From JBMYZL01 sp049610385 (GTDB lineage: Bacteria; Bacteroidota; Bacteroidia; Flavobacteriales_D; Sanyastnellaceae), in NCBI GenBank assembly GCA_049610385.1, contig JBMYZL010000002.1:105648-169647 (forward strand): DNA of 64,000 bases, in the 5' to 3' direction. Under the pieces are notes generated by a model that saw only the letters and a list, made by a program, of their open reading frames with translations, was not told where the DNA came from and did no database searches. Each line of letters begins with the position of its first letter. Within the stretch, counting starts at the first letter, position 1. A program made the position numbers and the translations under genes. Below, piece after piece: positions 54,566 to 63,200 of the stretch.

Positions 54566-55441
54566 TCAGTTCTTCATGATGGTCTTGTGGTACACCTTGC
54601 CATCGTTCAAAACACGAAGCACATAGATGCCGGGTTCTAAGGCGGCGTCTGGCTGAACATGGATGGTTTCTCCGTCAAGGATGGTGCTGCGACCTGTTGA
54701 GTAACGCGTGTTGCCTTGCGTATCGCTGAGGGTGATTTGCGTGTTTCCCCGCAAAGGCTGGTCAAATGAAATGTTGCAATCCGAATGGAATGGGTTGGGA
54801 TATACCAAGAACAAATCATCAGCGTCTTTGGGGCTATCAGGCTTCGAAATGGAAGGGTCATACTGGTCTTCCGGTGTGCGACCGTCATTCACTGGGCTGG
54901 TTGCCGGGATCATCCCGTCAATGCCCACAGCAAAGTTCACGGTGCCATTCAGAGTCCATCCATCAAGAATCAATTCGTTCTGGGACTCGATGAACTTCTT
55001 GCTCCACAAATTGACCTGAAGGCCCTCAGTAGGCATCATTTTAATGAGGTATTCCATGCCGTCAATCAACTGCAATTCAGTATTGATCTGAATCAGTCCA
55101 TTGTATCCATTAGTCAAGTAGAGGTCTTCGCTGTGGTACAGGCCGTTTCCAGTAATTACGACGCTGAAAGTACCTTCGCCATAAACACTGTGAATCTCGA
55201 GGTAAACGCCATTCAGTTCGCCATTTGAACAGGCTTTAAACGATTGAGATGCAACCACAAATGGTGAAATGTTGAGCACATCTGCACCGCGAACGCTGGT
55301 AGACACACAGTCGTGAGACAAGGTTTCAAACGGATTTTCCGCATTGGTCAAACCACTGGATTGAGATTGTGCCGAAGCCACGAAGACCCAGGCTGTCAAA
55401 ATTGCCGCGAGGGCCAGAGAGGTAAACGTTTTGAATTTCAT
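54566..55441 (-). CDS. Secreted protein with type A T9SS sorting domain
   Basis: The 291-residue protein has a signal peptide (core TSLALAAILTAWVFV, cleavage near ASAQ) and a single beta-rich domain with two cysteines (HDCVSTS, FKACSNGEL). The C-terminal domain of about 75 residues is the type A T9SS signal: LVYPNPFHSDCNISFDQPL to GIYVLRVLNDGKVYHKTI. It is therefore a likely cargo of the PorU/PorV machinery, attached to the surface or secreted. The middle domain is not recognised. The upstream 114 bp contain no -7 box that I can support. Confidence 0.9.
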   Translation of the reverse strand: MKFKTFTSLALAAILTAWVFVASAQSQSSGLTNAENPFETLSHDCVSTSVRGADVLNISPFVVASQSFKACSNGELNGVYLEIHSVYGEGTFSVVITGNGLYHSEDLYLTNGYNGLIQINTELQLIDGMEYLIKMMPTEGLQVNLWSKKFIESQNELILDGWTLNGTVNFAVGIDGMIPATSPVNDGRTPEDQYDPSISKPDSPKDADDLFLVYPNPFHSDCNISFDQPLRGNTQITLSDTQGNTRYSTGRSTILDGETIHVQPDAALEPGIYVLRVLNDGKVYHKTIMKN

Positions 55442-55555
55442 TTTAAAACGGTATATAAGTGAATCGTTATCGCTCTTTTACGCGAGGGATTCACAAAAGG
55501 TTTCAAAAAGAATGAAATTCTCAGTAAGCCGACCGAATAACCTGGGGTTTCCGCT

Positions 55556-56332
55556 TTAGAACGGCCCGCGAATGATGCCTTTGTCAGACGCGCGAATGAA
55601 ATCGAGAACGGTTTCTTTGTCTGGCGATGATGGCAACTCCGTATCGGCAACTTTGATGGCTTGGGTCATGTTTCCGTTTTGGATGTACAGCATGCGGTAG
55701 ATGTCTTCAATCCGCAAGATGCGATCGTTATCAAAGCCACGTCTTCTCAGGCCAATGCTGTTGACCCCAATAAATGACAGCGGTTCTCGCGCAGCTTTGA
55801 TAAAAGGAGGAATGTTCTTCCGAACCAGCGAACCCCCGGCCACAAACGCATGCTGACCCACTGTGACAAACTGTTGGACGCCCACCATTCCCTCGACGAT
55901 GACCCAATCTTCGATGGTCACGTGTCCCGCAATGTTTCCTGAATTCGCGATGATGACGTGGTTGCCAACCCACACATCATGCGCCAAATGGGTGTAAGCC
56001 ATCAAAAGACAGTCTGATCCGACTTTGGTGATCATTCGGTCGGCTGTACCTCTGTTGATGGTGACGCATTCACGAACCACCGTTCGATCACCGACTTGTG
56101 CAGTGCTTGACTCTCCGTCATACTTGAGATCCTGGGGCATCGCTCCGATCACAGCTCCTGGAAAAATCTTGCAATCCACGCCAATGTTGGAGCCACTCAA
56201 TATGGTGGCATGAGGACCCACCCAAGTTCCCGAACCAATGCGCACATTTTGGTCTATAAATGCGAAGGGTTCGATGACTACTTGATCCCCAATTTGGGCA
56301 TCTGGGTGAACGTAGGCTTGTGGTGAAATCAC
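55556..56332 (-). CDS. lpxA: UDP-N-acetylglucosamine acyltransferase
   Basis: This 258-residue left-handed beta-helix enzyme catalyses the first step of lipid A synthesis. Hexapeptide repeats run from residue 5 (PQAYVHPDAQIGDQVVIEPF) through IGAMPQDLKYDGE, MAYTHLAHDVWVGNHVIIAN with the catalytic His, and GGSLVRKNIPPF, then a C-terminal helical part (GVNSIGLRRRGFD). The ATG overlaps the lpxC-fabZ stop by 4 bp (56329-56332), so the three lpx genes form one translationally coupled unit. Confidence 0.97.
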   Translation of the reverse strand: MISPQAYVHPDAQIGDQVVIEPFAFIDQNVRIGSGTWVGPHATILSGSNIGVDCKIFPGAVIGAMPQDLKYDGESSTAQVGDRTVVRECVTINRGTADRMITKVGSDCLLMAYTHLAHDVWVGNHVIIANSGNIAGHVTIEDWVIVEGMVGVQQFVTVGQHAFVAGGSLVRKNIPPFIKAAREPLSFIGVNSIGLRRRGFDNDRILRIEDIYRMLYIQNGNMTQAIKVADTELPSSPDKETVLDFIRASDKGIIRGPF

Positions 56333-57732
56333 GATGCAGTCGGGGATTTGGCGATTTGTGCGAGCATTTCGGCTTCAGAAGCCAATTCTCCGCGAACATA
56401 GCCTTTGCCGCGCATATTGACCAGCCCTCGTCGAATAGGAGATATCAATTCCAAATGAAACACCAGGGTGTCGCCAGGAAGCACCTTTCGCTTGAATCGC
56501 ACATTGTCGATTTTCATGAAGTAGGTGGTGTATTCTTCGGGATTTTCTACTGAACTCAATGCAAAGATGCCCCCGCATTGGGCCATGGCTTCCACTTGGA
56601 GGACACCTGGCATGACAGGATTTCCTGGGAAATGGCCTTGGAAGAAAGGCTCGTTCATTGTGACATTCTTCACCCCAATGATGCTGTGTTCATCCATTTC
56701 CAAGATTCGATCCACCAGTAAAAACGGCGGACGATGAGGCAACATTCGGGTGATGTCGTTGATGTCCAAAATGGACGGCCGATCGGGACTGAGGTTGGGT
56801 CGATGGGCCTCGGACTTGATGTGTTTCCGCAACAATCGGGCAAATGCGGTGTTGCCGGCGTGACCAGGCCGTGCCGCGAGGATGTGACCACGTATGAAAA
56901 CACCGGTCAAGGCCAAATCCCCCACGATGTCCAATAATTTGTGTCTTGCAGGTTCGTTGTCCACTCGCAGGGGAGAGGTGTTCAAAACCCCTTTCGTACC
57001 CGAAGCGAGTTGAAGGTTTTTCTTGCCAAGGAGATCTCCGATTTGGTTAAGCTCCTCTTCGCTGTATGGACGTTCGGCCAACACCACGGCATTGTTCACA
57101 TCTCCTCCTTTGATGAGGCCAGATTTGGCCAATGTCTCCACCTCTTTTAAGAAAACGAAGGTGCGGCAATGTGCAATGTCCTTTGGGAAATCTGAGAGCT
57201 TTTGCATGGTGGCGTGCTGCGTACCCAAAATTGGACTGTGGTAATCCACCATCACCGTGAGCCGGAATTGGCCTTCTGGACCTGGAACAGCGAGCATTTC
57301 GACATCCTTGTCCTTGAAAGCAATGTTCTCGGTCAAGGTGAAGAACTTCCTCAATTCAGTTTGTTCTTCGAAGCCAGCGGCCAATATGGATTCAACGAAG
57401 GCAGAAGCACTTCCGTCCATGATCGGCACCTCTGGACCGGTCAATTCAATTCGTGCATTGTCGACCTCACAGCCATGCAGAGCCGCCAAAATGTGCTCGG
57501 TCGTGTACACACGCACACCATCCTCCTCGAGTGTAGTTCCGCGTCTGGTTTCGACCACCAAATCCACGTCCGCTCGCAAGACAGGAGCACCCTCGAGATC
57601 CATTCGGGCGAATTGATACCCATGGTTGTCTTCAGCAGGAATGACGCGCATTGTGCAAGGTTCTCCCGTATGGAGTCCGATTCCTTCAAACTCCAAGGTA
57701 GATTTAAGGGTGCGTTGTCGAATCTCGCTCAT
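56329..57732 (-). CDS. lpxC/fabZ: Bifunctional LpxC deacetylase / FabZ dehydratase
   Basis: The 467-residue fusion is a hallmark of Bacteroidota. The N-terminal half (about 1-300) is LpxC, the zinc deacetylase of lipid A synthesis: GIGLHTGEPCTM, TEHILAALHGCEVDNARI, and the zinc-binding HKLLDIVGDLALTG. The C-terminal half (about 320-467) is FabZ: LPHRPPFLLVDRI, FFQGHFPGNPVMPGVLQVEA with the catalytic His and Glu. It overlaps lpxD upstream and lpxA downstream by 4 bp each. The fusion links supply of hydroxyacyl-ACP to lipid A synthesis. Confidence 0.97.
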   Translation of the reverse strand: MSEIRQRTLKSTLEFEGIGLHTGEPCTMRVIPAEDNHGYQFARMDLEGAPVLRADVDLVVETRRGTTLEEDGVRVYTTEHILAALHGCEVDNARIELTGPEVPIMDGSASAFVESILAAGFEEQTELRKFFTLTENIAFKDKDVEMLAVPGPEGQFRLTVMVDYHSPILGTQHATMQKLSDFPKDIAHCRTFVFLKEVETLAKSGLIKGGDVNNAVVLAERPYSEEELNQIGDLLGKKNLQLASGTKGVLNTSPLRVDNEPARHKLLDIVGDLALTGVFIRGHILAARPGHAGNTAFARLLRKHIKSEAHRPNLSPDRPSILDINDITRMLPHRPPFLLVDRILEMDEHSIIGVKNVTMNEPFFQGHFPGNPVMPGVLQVEAMAQCGGIFALSSVENPEEYTTYFMKIDNVRFKRKVLPGDTLVFHLELISPIRRGLVNMRGKGYVRGELASEAEMLAQIAKSPTAS

Positions 57733-58781
57733 GATAAATCTTTGATTGCTTGGATCTGTTTCTCCAAGGTATCAATGCGTTTTATCCATTCAGTTCGGGA
57801 GAGTTTGCGCATTGCGATTTGCTGTTTTTGGAAGTCCTTGATGGGGACCGCGGGTGTGCCCTGCCAAACGCCATCTGGCTTCGTGATGCTGGCCGAAATT
57901 CCACTTTGGGCGGCCACTTTCACGCCGTCTGCGATCCTGAGGTGACCTGCAATGCCCACTTGGCCTCCGATCATGCAACGCTCGCCGATGCAGGTGGAAC
58001 CCGCAATGCCGCATTGGGCAGCGATGACTGTATGCTTACCGATGGATACGTTGTGCGCAATTTGAATGAGGTTGTCCAATTTGACACCTTCCCCAATTCG
58101 GGTGGAACCCAATGTGGCACGGTCTATTGTTGTTCCGGCGCCGATTTCACATCCCCTGTCCAAAATAACGTTTCCCGTCTGGGGGATTTTGCGATAAGAG
58201 TCGTCGGATTGCGGGGCGAATCCGAATCCATCGGATCCAATGACCACATTGGGGTGCAAGACACAGTCATCAGCAACGACACAACGATTTAAAACTTGGA
58301 CATGGGCGTGCAGCAGACATCGTTCGCCAATCACCACCCCCTGGCCGACCAAGGCATGGGAACGAATTTCCGTCCCAGATCCGATGCGTGTACCAGATTC
58401 AATGCAAACATATGGACCTACGTAACAATCATCAGGGACGATGGCGTCTTCAGCCACCACTGCGGTGGGGTGGATTCCGTGCGGTCGCGCAGATTCAGTT
58501 GAAACAGCTTCTAACAATTGTGCAAATGCAGCATAGGGGTCGGACACACGAATCAGGGTCAACGCCTCCGGTAAAGGCTGGCTCGGAATGAATTTCTGGG
58601 AGACAATTGCAATTGAAGCTTGTGTATTGTAGAGATATCCCTCGTAATCGGGATTCGACAAAAAGGTCAGTTCACCGGATTTTCCTTCCTCAATTTTGGT
58701 CAGGCGTGATACGGTAACCGCGGGATTGCCTTCTACGTGGCCTTGCAGGATTTCGGCCAATTCAGCCGCCGTTTTTTGCAT
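57729..58781 (-). CDS. lpxD: UDP-3-O-(3-hydroxymyristoyl)glucosamine N-acyltransferase
   Basis: The 350-residue enzyme catalyses the third lipid A step. It has an N-terminal uridine-binding domain (about 1-100; LTFLSNPDYEGYLYNTQASIAIV) and a left-handed beta-helix of hexapeptide repeats (about 105-310) with IGSDGFGFAPQ, the catalytic-type LDNLIQIAHNVSIGKHTVI and GGQVGIAGHLRIADGVKV. A helical C-terminus follows. It is the first gene of the lpxD-lpxC/fabZ-lpxA operon. A -7 box lies 4 nt before ATG 58781. Confidence 0.97.
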   Translation of the reverse strand: MQKTAAELAEILQGHVEGNPAVTVSRLTKIEEGKSGELTFLSNPDYEGYLYNTQASIAIVSQKFIPSQPLPEALTLIRVSDPYAAFAQLLEAVSTESARPHGIHPTAVVAEDAIVPDDCYVGPYVCIESGTRIGSGTEIRSHALVGQGVVIGERCLLHAHVQVLNRCVVADDCVLHPNVVIGSDGFGFAPQSDDSYRKIPQTGNVILDRGCEIGAGTTIDRATLGSTRIGEGVKLDNLIQIAHNVSIGKHTVIAAQCGIAGSTCIGERCMIGGQVGIAGHLRIADGVKVAAQSGISASITKPDGVWQGTPAVPIKDFQKQQIAMRKLSRTEWIKRIDTLEKQIQAIKDLS

Positions 58782-58785
58782 GCTG

Positions 58786-58793
58786 CGAAATTA
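58786..58793 (-). promoter_or_regulatory. -7 box for the lpxD operon
   Basis: The minus strand reads TAATTTCG (TAnnTTCG), then 4 nt, then ATG 58781. A leaderless transcript is predicted. Confidence 0.45.
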
Positions 58794-58855
58794 AGCCTTG
58801 AATTGCAAAAGCGAGAACCAATTCTCAATGAAATTATGCCTTTTGCTTCAGGCAA

Positions 58856-59899
58856 TCATGACAAATCAGACCAGATCCGGTTAAAGTCTCGTCGGTGCAA
58901 CGGGATGTCCCATTCAGCTTGTCCCATGCGAATCAACCGAACATCCAACACGTCGTCCCCGCGATTCTTTTTGTCCTGCTTCATTTTGCGCCAAAGCGAT
59001 TCCACATCCGGTAGGCCTGAGGTCGCCCCCCATCCAGCCATTTCGAGCCATTTCTGGATGGTTGCCTGGGCGTTTTCCAATTTCGCTGGATGCTCTGTTT
59101 TTTCACAGCTCCACTGCAATGCAAAGCAAAGTCCCCAGCCCACAGCAATGCCATGGGGCATGTTTCGACCCGATGAAGACTGACTGGTTGCTTCAAGTGC
59201 ATGACCCAAAGTGTGGCCAAGATTCAGGATTTTTCTTTCGCCCTTCTCGTAGGGGTCTGATTGAACGATGATTTTTTTGATTTGGCCGGATTTTTCTGCC
59301 AAATCGAACAATGCGTCACTGCTTAATTCCAAAGGATGGGTCATCTCCATATTTTGCCATGTCAATTCTGAATGAATCAAAGCGTGCTTTGTCATTTCCA
59401 TCCAACCATTCCAAATCTCGATCTCGGGCAAGGAGCGCAACCAGATGGCGTTGGGGATCACGGCGACGGGTTGGCAAAATGTACCCACCAAATTCTTGAT
59501 GCCCAGGATGTTGATGCCCGTTTTTCCACCGATTGCAGCATCCACCATCCCGAGTAAAGTTGTCGGCATGGCAACCCAGCGAATTCCTCGTTTGAATGTA
59601 CTGGCGGCATACCCCACCAAATCCGTGATGGAGCCCCCGCCAATGGCCACAATGAGACTCGAACGCGTCACGTCTTTGGCCAGCCATTCAGCCCAGAGCT
59701 CTTCCACTTTGTTTTGGGTTTTGATGGACTCACCACCGGGCACGGAGAGGATGGCACAATTTTCGCCAAGTTGTTCTCGAATGGTCATCAAACATTCATC
59801 CACATGCATTTGTGGCAACCGGCTGTCGAAGACAACACTGATTCGGTCTGGAAGCTCATCAAGCAGGAACCGCAGGTCAAAGTAAAATGTCGAGGCCAT
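58856..59899 (-). CDS. aroB: 3-dehydroquinate synthase
   Basis: The 347-residue enzyme of the shikimate pathway converts DAHP to 3-dehydroquinate. NAD-binding GGGSITDLVGYAASTFKRG, the zinc-site LNLGHTLGHALEA and the lysine block AAIGGKTGINILGIKNLVGTF with YEKGERKILNLG are present. ATG 59899 (MASTFYFDL) fits; a GTG or other codon further up to 59992 would include the tRNA-Phe terminator and is rejected. It is preceded by the tRNA-Phe gene and terminator on the same strand. Confidence 0.96.
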   Translation of the reverse strand: MASTFYFDLRFLLDELPDRISVVFDSRLPQMHVDECLMTIREQLGENCAILSVPGGESIKTQNKVEELWAEWLAKDVTRSSLIVAIGGGSITDLVGYAASTFKRGIRWVAMPTTLLGMVDAAIGGKTGINILGIKNLVGTFCQPVAVIPNAIWLRSLPEIEIWNGWMEMTKHALIHSELTWQNMEMTHPLELSSDALFDLAEKSGQIKKIIVQSDPYEKGERKILNLGHTLGHALEATSQSSSGRNMPHGIAVGWGLCFALQWSCEKTEHPAKLENAQATIQKWLEMAGWGATSGLPDVESLWRKMKQDKKNRGDDVLDVRLIRMGQAEWDIPLHRRDFNRIWSDLS

Positions 59900-59915
59900 G
59901 GTGGTGCAAAACTGC

Positions 59916-59951
59916 AAAGAAAAAGGCGAGTGCCATGCGAATGGACTCACC
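59916..59951 (-). terminator. Terminator of tRNA-Phe
   Basis: On the minus strand GGTGAGTCCAT and ATGGCACTCGCC form a hairpin with a 4-nt loop and one bulged base, followed by TTTTTCTTT. It ends the tRNA-Phe transcript before aroB. Confidence 0.75.
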
Positions 59952-59962
59952 TTGATCTGCGG

Positions 59963-60035
<73 letters not shown>

Positions 60036-60047
60036 TTTTGAGGGGGG

Positions 60048-60055
60048 CAAAGATA
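60048..60055 (-). promoter_or_regulatory. -7 box for tRNA-Phe
   Basis: The minus strand reads TATCTTTG (TAnnTTTG), ending 12 nt before the mature tRNA 5' end. No clear -33 element is seen. Confidence 0.5.
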
Positions 60056-60179
60056 AGAAATTTGCTTCTTGATGGGCTGGTTTTTTGGCGAAAAAAAAAG
60101 TTCAAGTCCTGAATCCCCATGCATCAAGGGATTACATCGACGGATTGGTCTTGACAATAGATGAATTGTCCTTTTTTTC

Positions 60180-60210
60180 TTGCGTTTTGGGAAAAGTGTG
60201 GCTACATTCG
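60180..60210 (+). promoter_or_regulatory. Possible promoter of the giant repeat-protein gene
   Basis: TTG at 60180-60182, 20 nt spacer, TACATTCG at 60203-60210. It would give an 80-nt leader containing GTGCGTGTATGCGCAC, a possible hairpin (60226-60241). The rest of the 255-bp gap after tRNA-Phe shows nothing else that I can support. Confidence 0.3.
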
Positions 60211-60290
60211 CTTCCGTGTCATTGTGTGCGTGTATGCGCACGCGATGAGTCGTTGCTGTTGAATGAAACTTAAACCAAATCACTTGCGTT

Positions 60291-63200
60291 ATGCGTAAAC
60301 TGTTATGCTTGACGGCCTTGTTCTGTACATTCGCCATTACGGGACAAGCCCAAGGACCAGCCAACAGCCCATCCCCCTCGGTGCCACCGGGGTACTGGTT
60401 GGGCATTGAGACTCACGATGAGAATCCCATCATGCCGGCTGGATGGGAAGGTGCAGTCACCTATCGCATCTACATGCACATGGTGAATTCCACTGATTTT
60501 CTTTCATCTGTTTCAGGTGAATCGAATAACCCACTATACATAAACAGTACAACAACGCCTCCGTGGTACAATGACGCGGCAGGCGTTTTTTTGGCGGATG
60601 AATTGAACCCTTCTTTCTTGCTGCCCCCTTTCAACGCATTTTTCCCAAGCTTGGGCGCGGACAGTTGGATGACCATCGGAGCGGAAACGCAAGGTGATGG
60701 CGTGGCCATTGAAACGGCTGCCTCAACTGATCCCTCCGTTGTTCCTTTAAATGTGCAGTGGGATGACCCTTCTGTTAGCGGGGTTTTGGTTGACGATGAG
60801 ACTGGGACGGCGATTTATACATTGAACCCATGTCCAGGTGATTTATTGGAGACATGCTCATTTGCATCTCCGGCCTACGCAGGTGATGATCTGAAGGTTT
60901 TGGTTGCCCAAATCACCACCACAGGTACGATCACGGGCCAAATGCAGATGCAAGTATTTGTGGAAGGCAATCCCGATAATGAATGGCGAGGCACAGTTCC
61001 GATTTCCCTCGAGGAGCCAGGTGGACCTGGTTGTATGGATGAGCTCGCCTGCAATTATGATGCAAATGCGACTGAAGACGATGAGTCTTGTGTTTTTGCA
61101 GATGAAGCTGATTGCGAAAGTTGTGACGGTTCGGGTGGCATTGTGGTGAACGATGCGGATGGTGATGGTATATGTGATGGTGATGAAATTGCAGGTTGTC
61201 AAGATGAAACAGCATGCAACTACAATGAGGCTGCGACGGATGATGACGGTTCTTGCACCTATTCAGACGCTGGCTATGATTGTGACGGCAATTGCTTGAA
61301 TGATTCGGATGGTGATGGTGTATGTGATGAGTTTGAGCTTCCAGGTTGCACGGATGCGTCTGCATGCAATTATGACGAGACTGCCACCGACGACGATGGT
61401 TCATGTACATTCGCTGAAGCGGGTTTCGATTGTGATGGAAATTGTTTGGATGACGAGGACGATGACGGGGTATGTGATGAGTTTGAGCTTCCTGGTTGCA
61501 CGGATGCGTCTGCATGCAATTATGACGAGACTGCCACAGATGATGACGGCTCATGTGCATTTGCTGACGACCCCTGTGAGGTTTGTGATGGCGCGGGTGG
61601 CGTTGTGTTGCAAGATGCTGATGGCGATGGCGTATGTGATGGCGATGAGGTAGAGGGTTGCACGGCTTCGAACGCTTGCAACTACGATTCTTCTGCTACA
61701 GATGACGATGGCAGCTGTGATTTCTGTTCTTGTGCGAATGTCGCAGGTTTGCCATCTCTCACAGGCTACACGCTGGCGATTGAGGAATACGCTGTGGATG
61801 GTGTGCCCGGCACAACGACTTACCGTTATTACGTCGAGATGGCGAACCCTGACGATTTCCTGAGTTCTGTCTTCGGCAATTCTGACGACCCCATGACCAT
61901 CAGTACTGGAGGCATGGGATTCTACAACGATGCTGCGGCAACGGGTGGATCTGCCGATGGCGTCAACCCTTCCTTCTTGGTGCCGCCGTTCAGTGCTTTC
62001 TTCCCTGGTCTTCCCTACGATTCTTGGTTCACGATTGGAATCGAGATGGCTCCATCGGGTGCGGAATCTGCAATTGCTGCGGTGGAGAGCGCCACGCAAC
62101 CATGGATTGGTTCATTTGATGCGACGAATGCCCTTTCGGGTCAAGACATTGTGATTGACGACAACACAGGCGGCGCTTGGTATGTATTGAATGGTACACC
62201 CAACGGGTTGCCCGACGCGGTCAACCAACGCGTGTTGATTCTGCAATTGACTACAGCGGGTACACCATCGGGAACGATGAATGTTCAAGTGTTTGAAAAC
62301 GGCAATGGTGACAATGACGTCCGCCTCATTTATGAGGGCATTGACGGTCCGGGTGTATACTCCGCTTCGGGCAGTACGCCTGAGAATGCCTGCGGTTGTA
62401 CTGACGATACGGCGACGAACTATGATCCGGACGCTGAATACGACGACGGCTCATGTGAATATGCCATTCCAGGTTGTACGGATGCGACCGCTTGTAACTT
62501 TGATGAGGCAGCCACAGCCGATGACGGATCTTGCCTTTTGGCCGATGGGAACTGTGAAGTTTGCGATGGCAACGGAGGCATCGCATTGGAAGATGCGGAT
62601 GGCGATGGTGTATGTGACGGTGATGAGATTGCGGGTTGCCAGGATGATACAGCATGCAATTATGACGCAGCGGCTACGGACGATGATGGATCATGTGTTT
62701 TCGCTGATGGCAATTGTGAGGTTTGCGATGGTTCTGGTGGTGTAAGCATCGAGGATGCGGATGGCGATGGCATCTGCGATGGAGATGAAATTGCGGGCTG
62801 CCAGGATGATACAGCGTGCAACTATGACGCAGCGGCCACAGATGACGACGGGTCATGCGTATTTGCAGATGATGCTTGTGAAATTTGCGATGGTGCAGGA
62901 GGTGTGTTGTTGCAAGATGCCGATGGCGATGGTGTTTGTGATGGGGATGAGCTTCCTGGTTGCACGGATGCGTCTGCATGCAATTATGACGAGACTGCCA
63001 CAGATGATGACGGCTCATGTGCATTTGCTGACGACCCCTGTGAGGTTTGTGATGGCGCGGGTGGCGTTGTGTTGCAAGATGCTGATGGCGATGGCGTATG
63101 TGATGGCGATGAGGTAGAGGGTTGCACGGCTTCGAACGCTTGCAACTACGATTCTTCTGCTACAGATGACGATGGCAGCTGTGATTTCTGTTCTTGTGCG

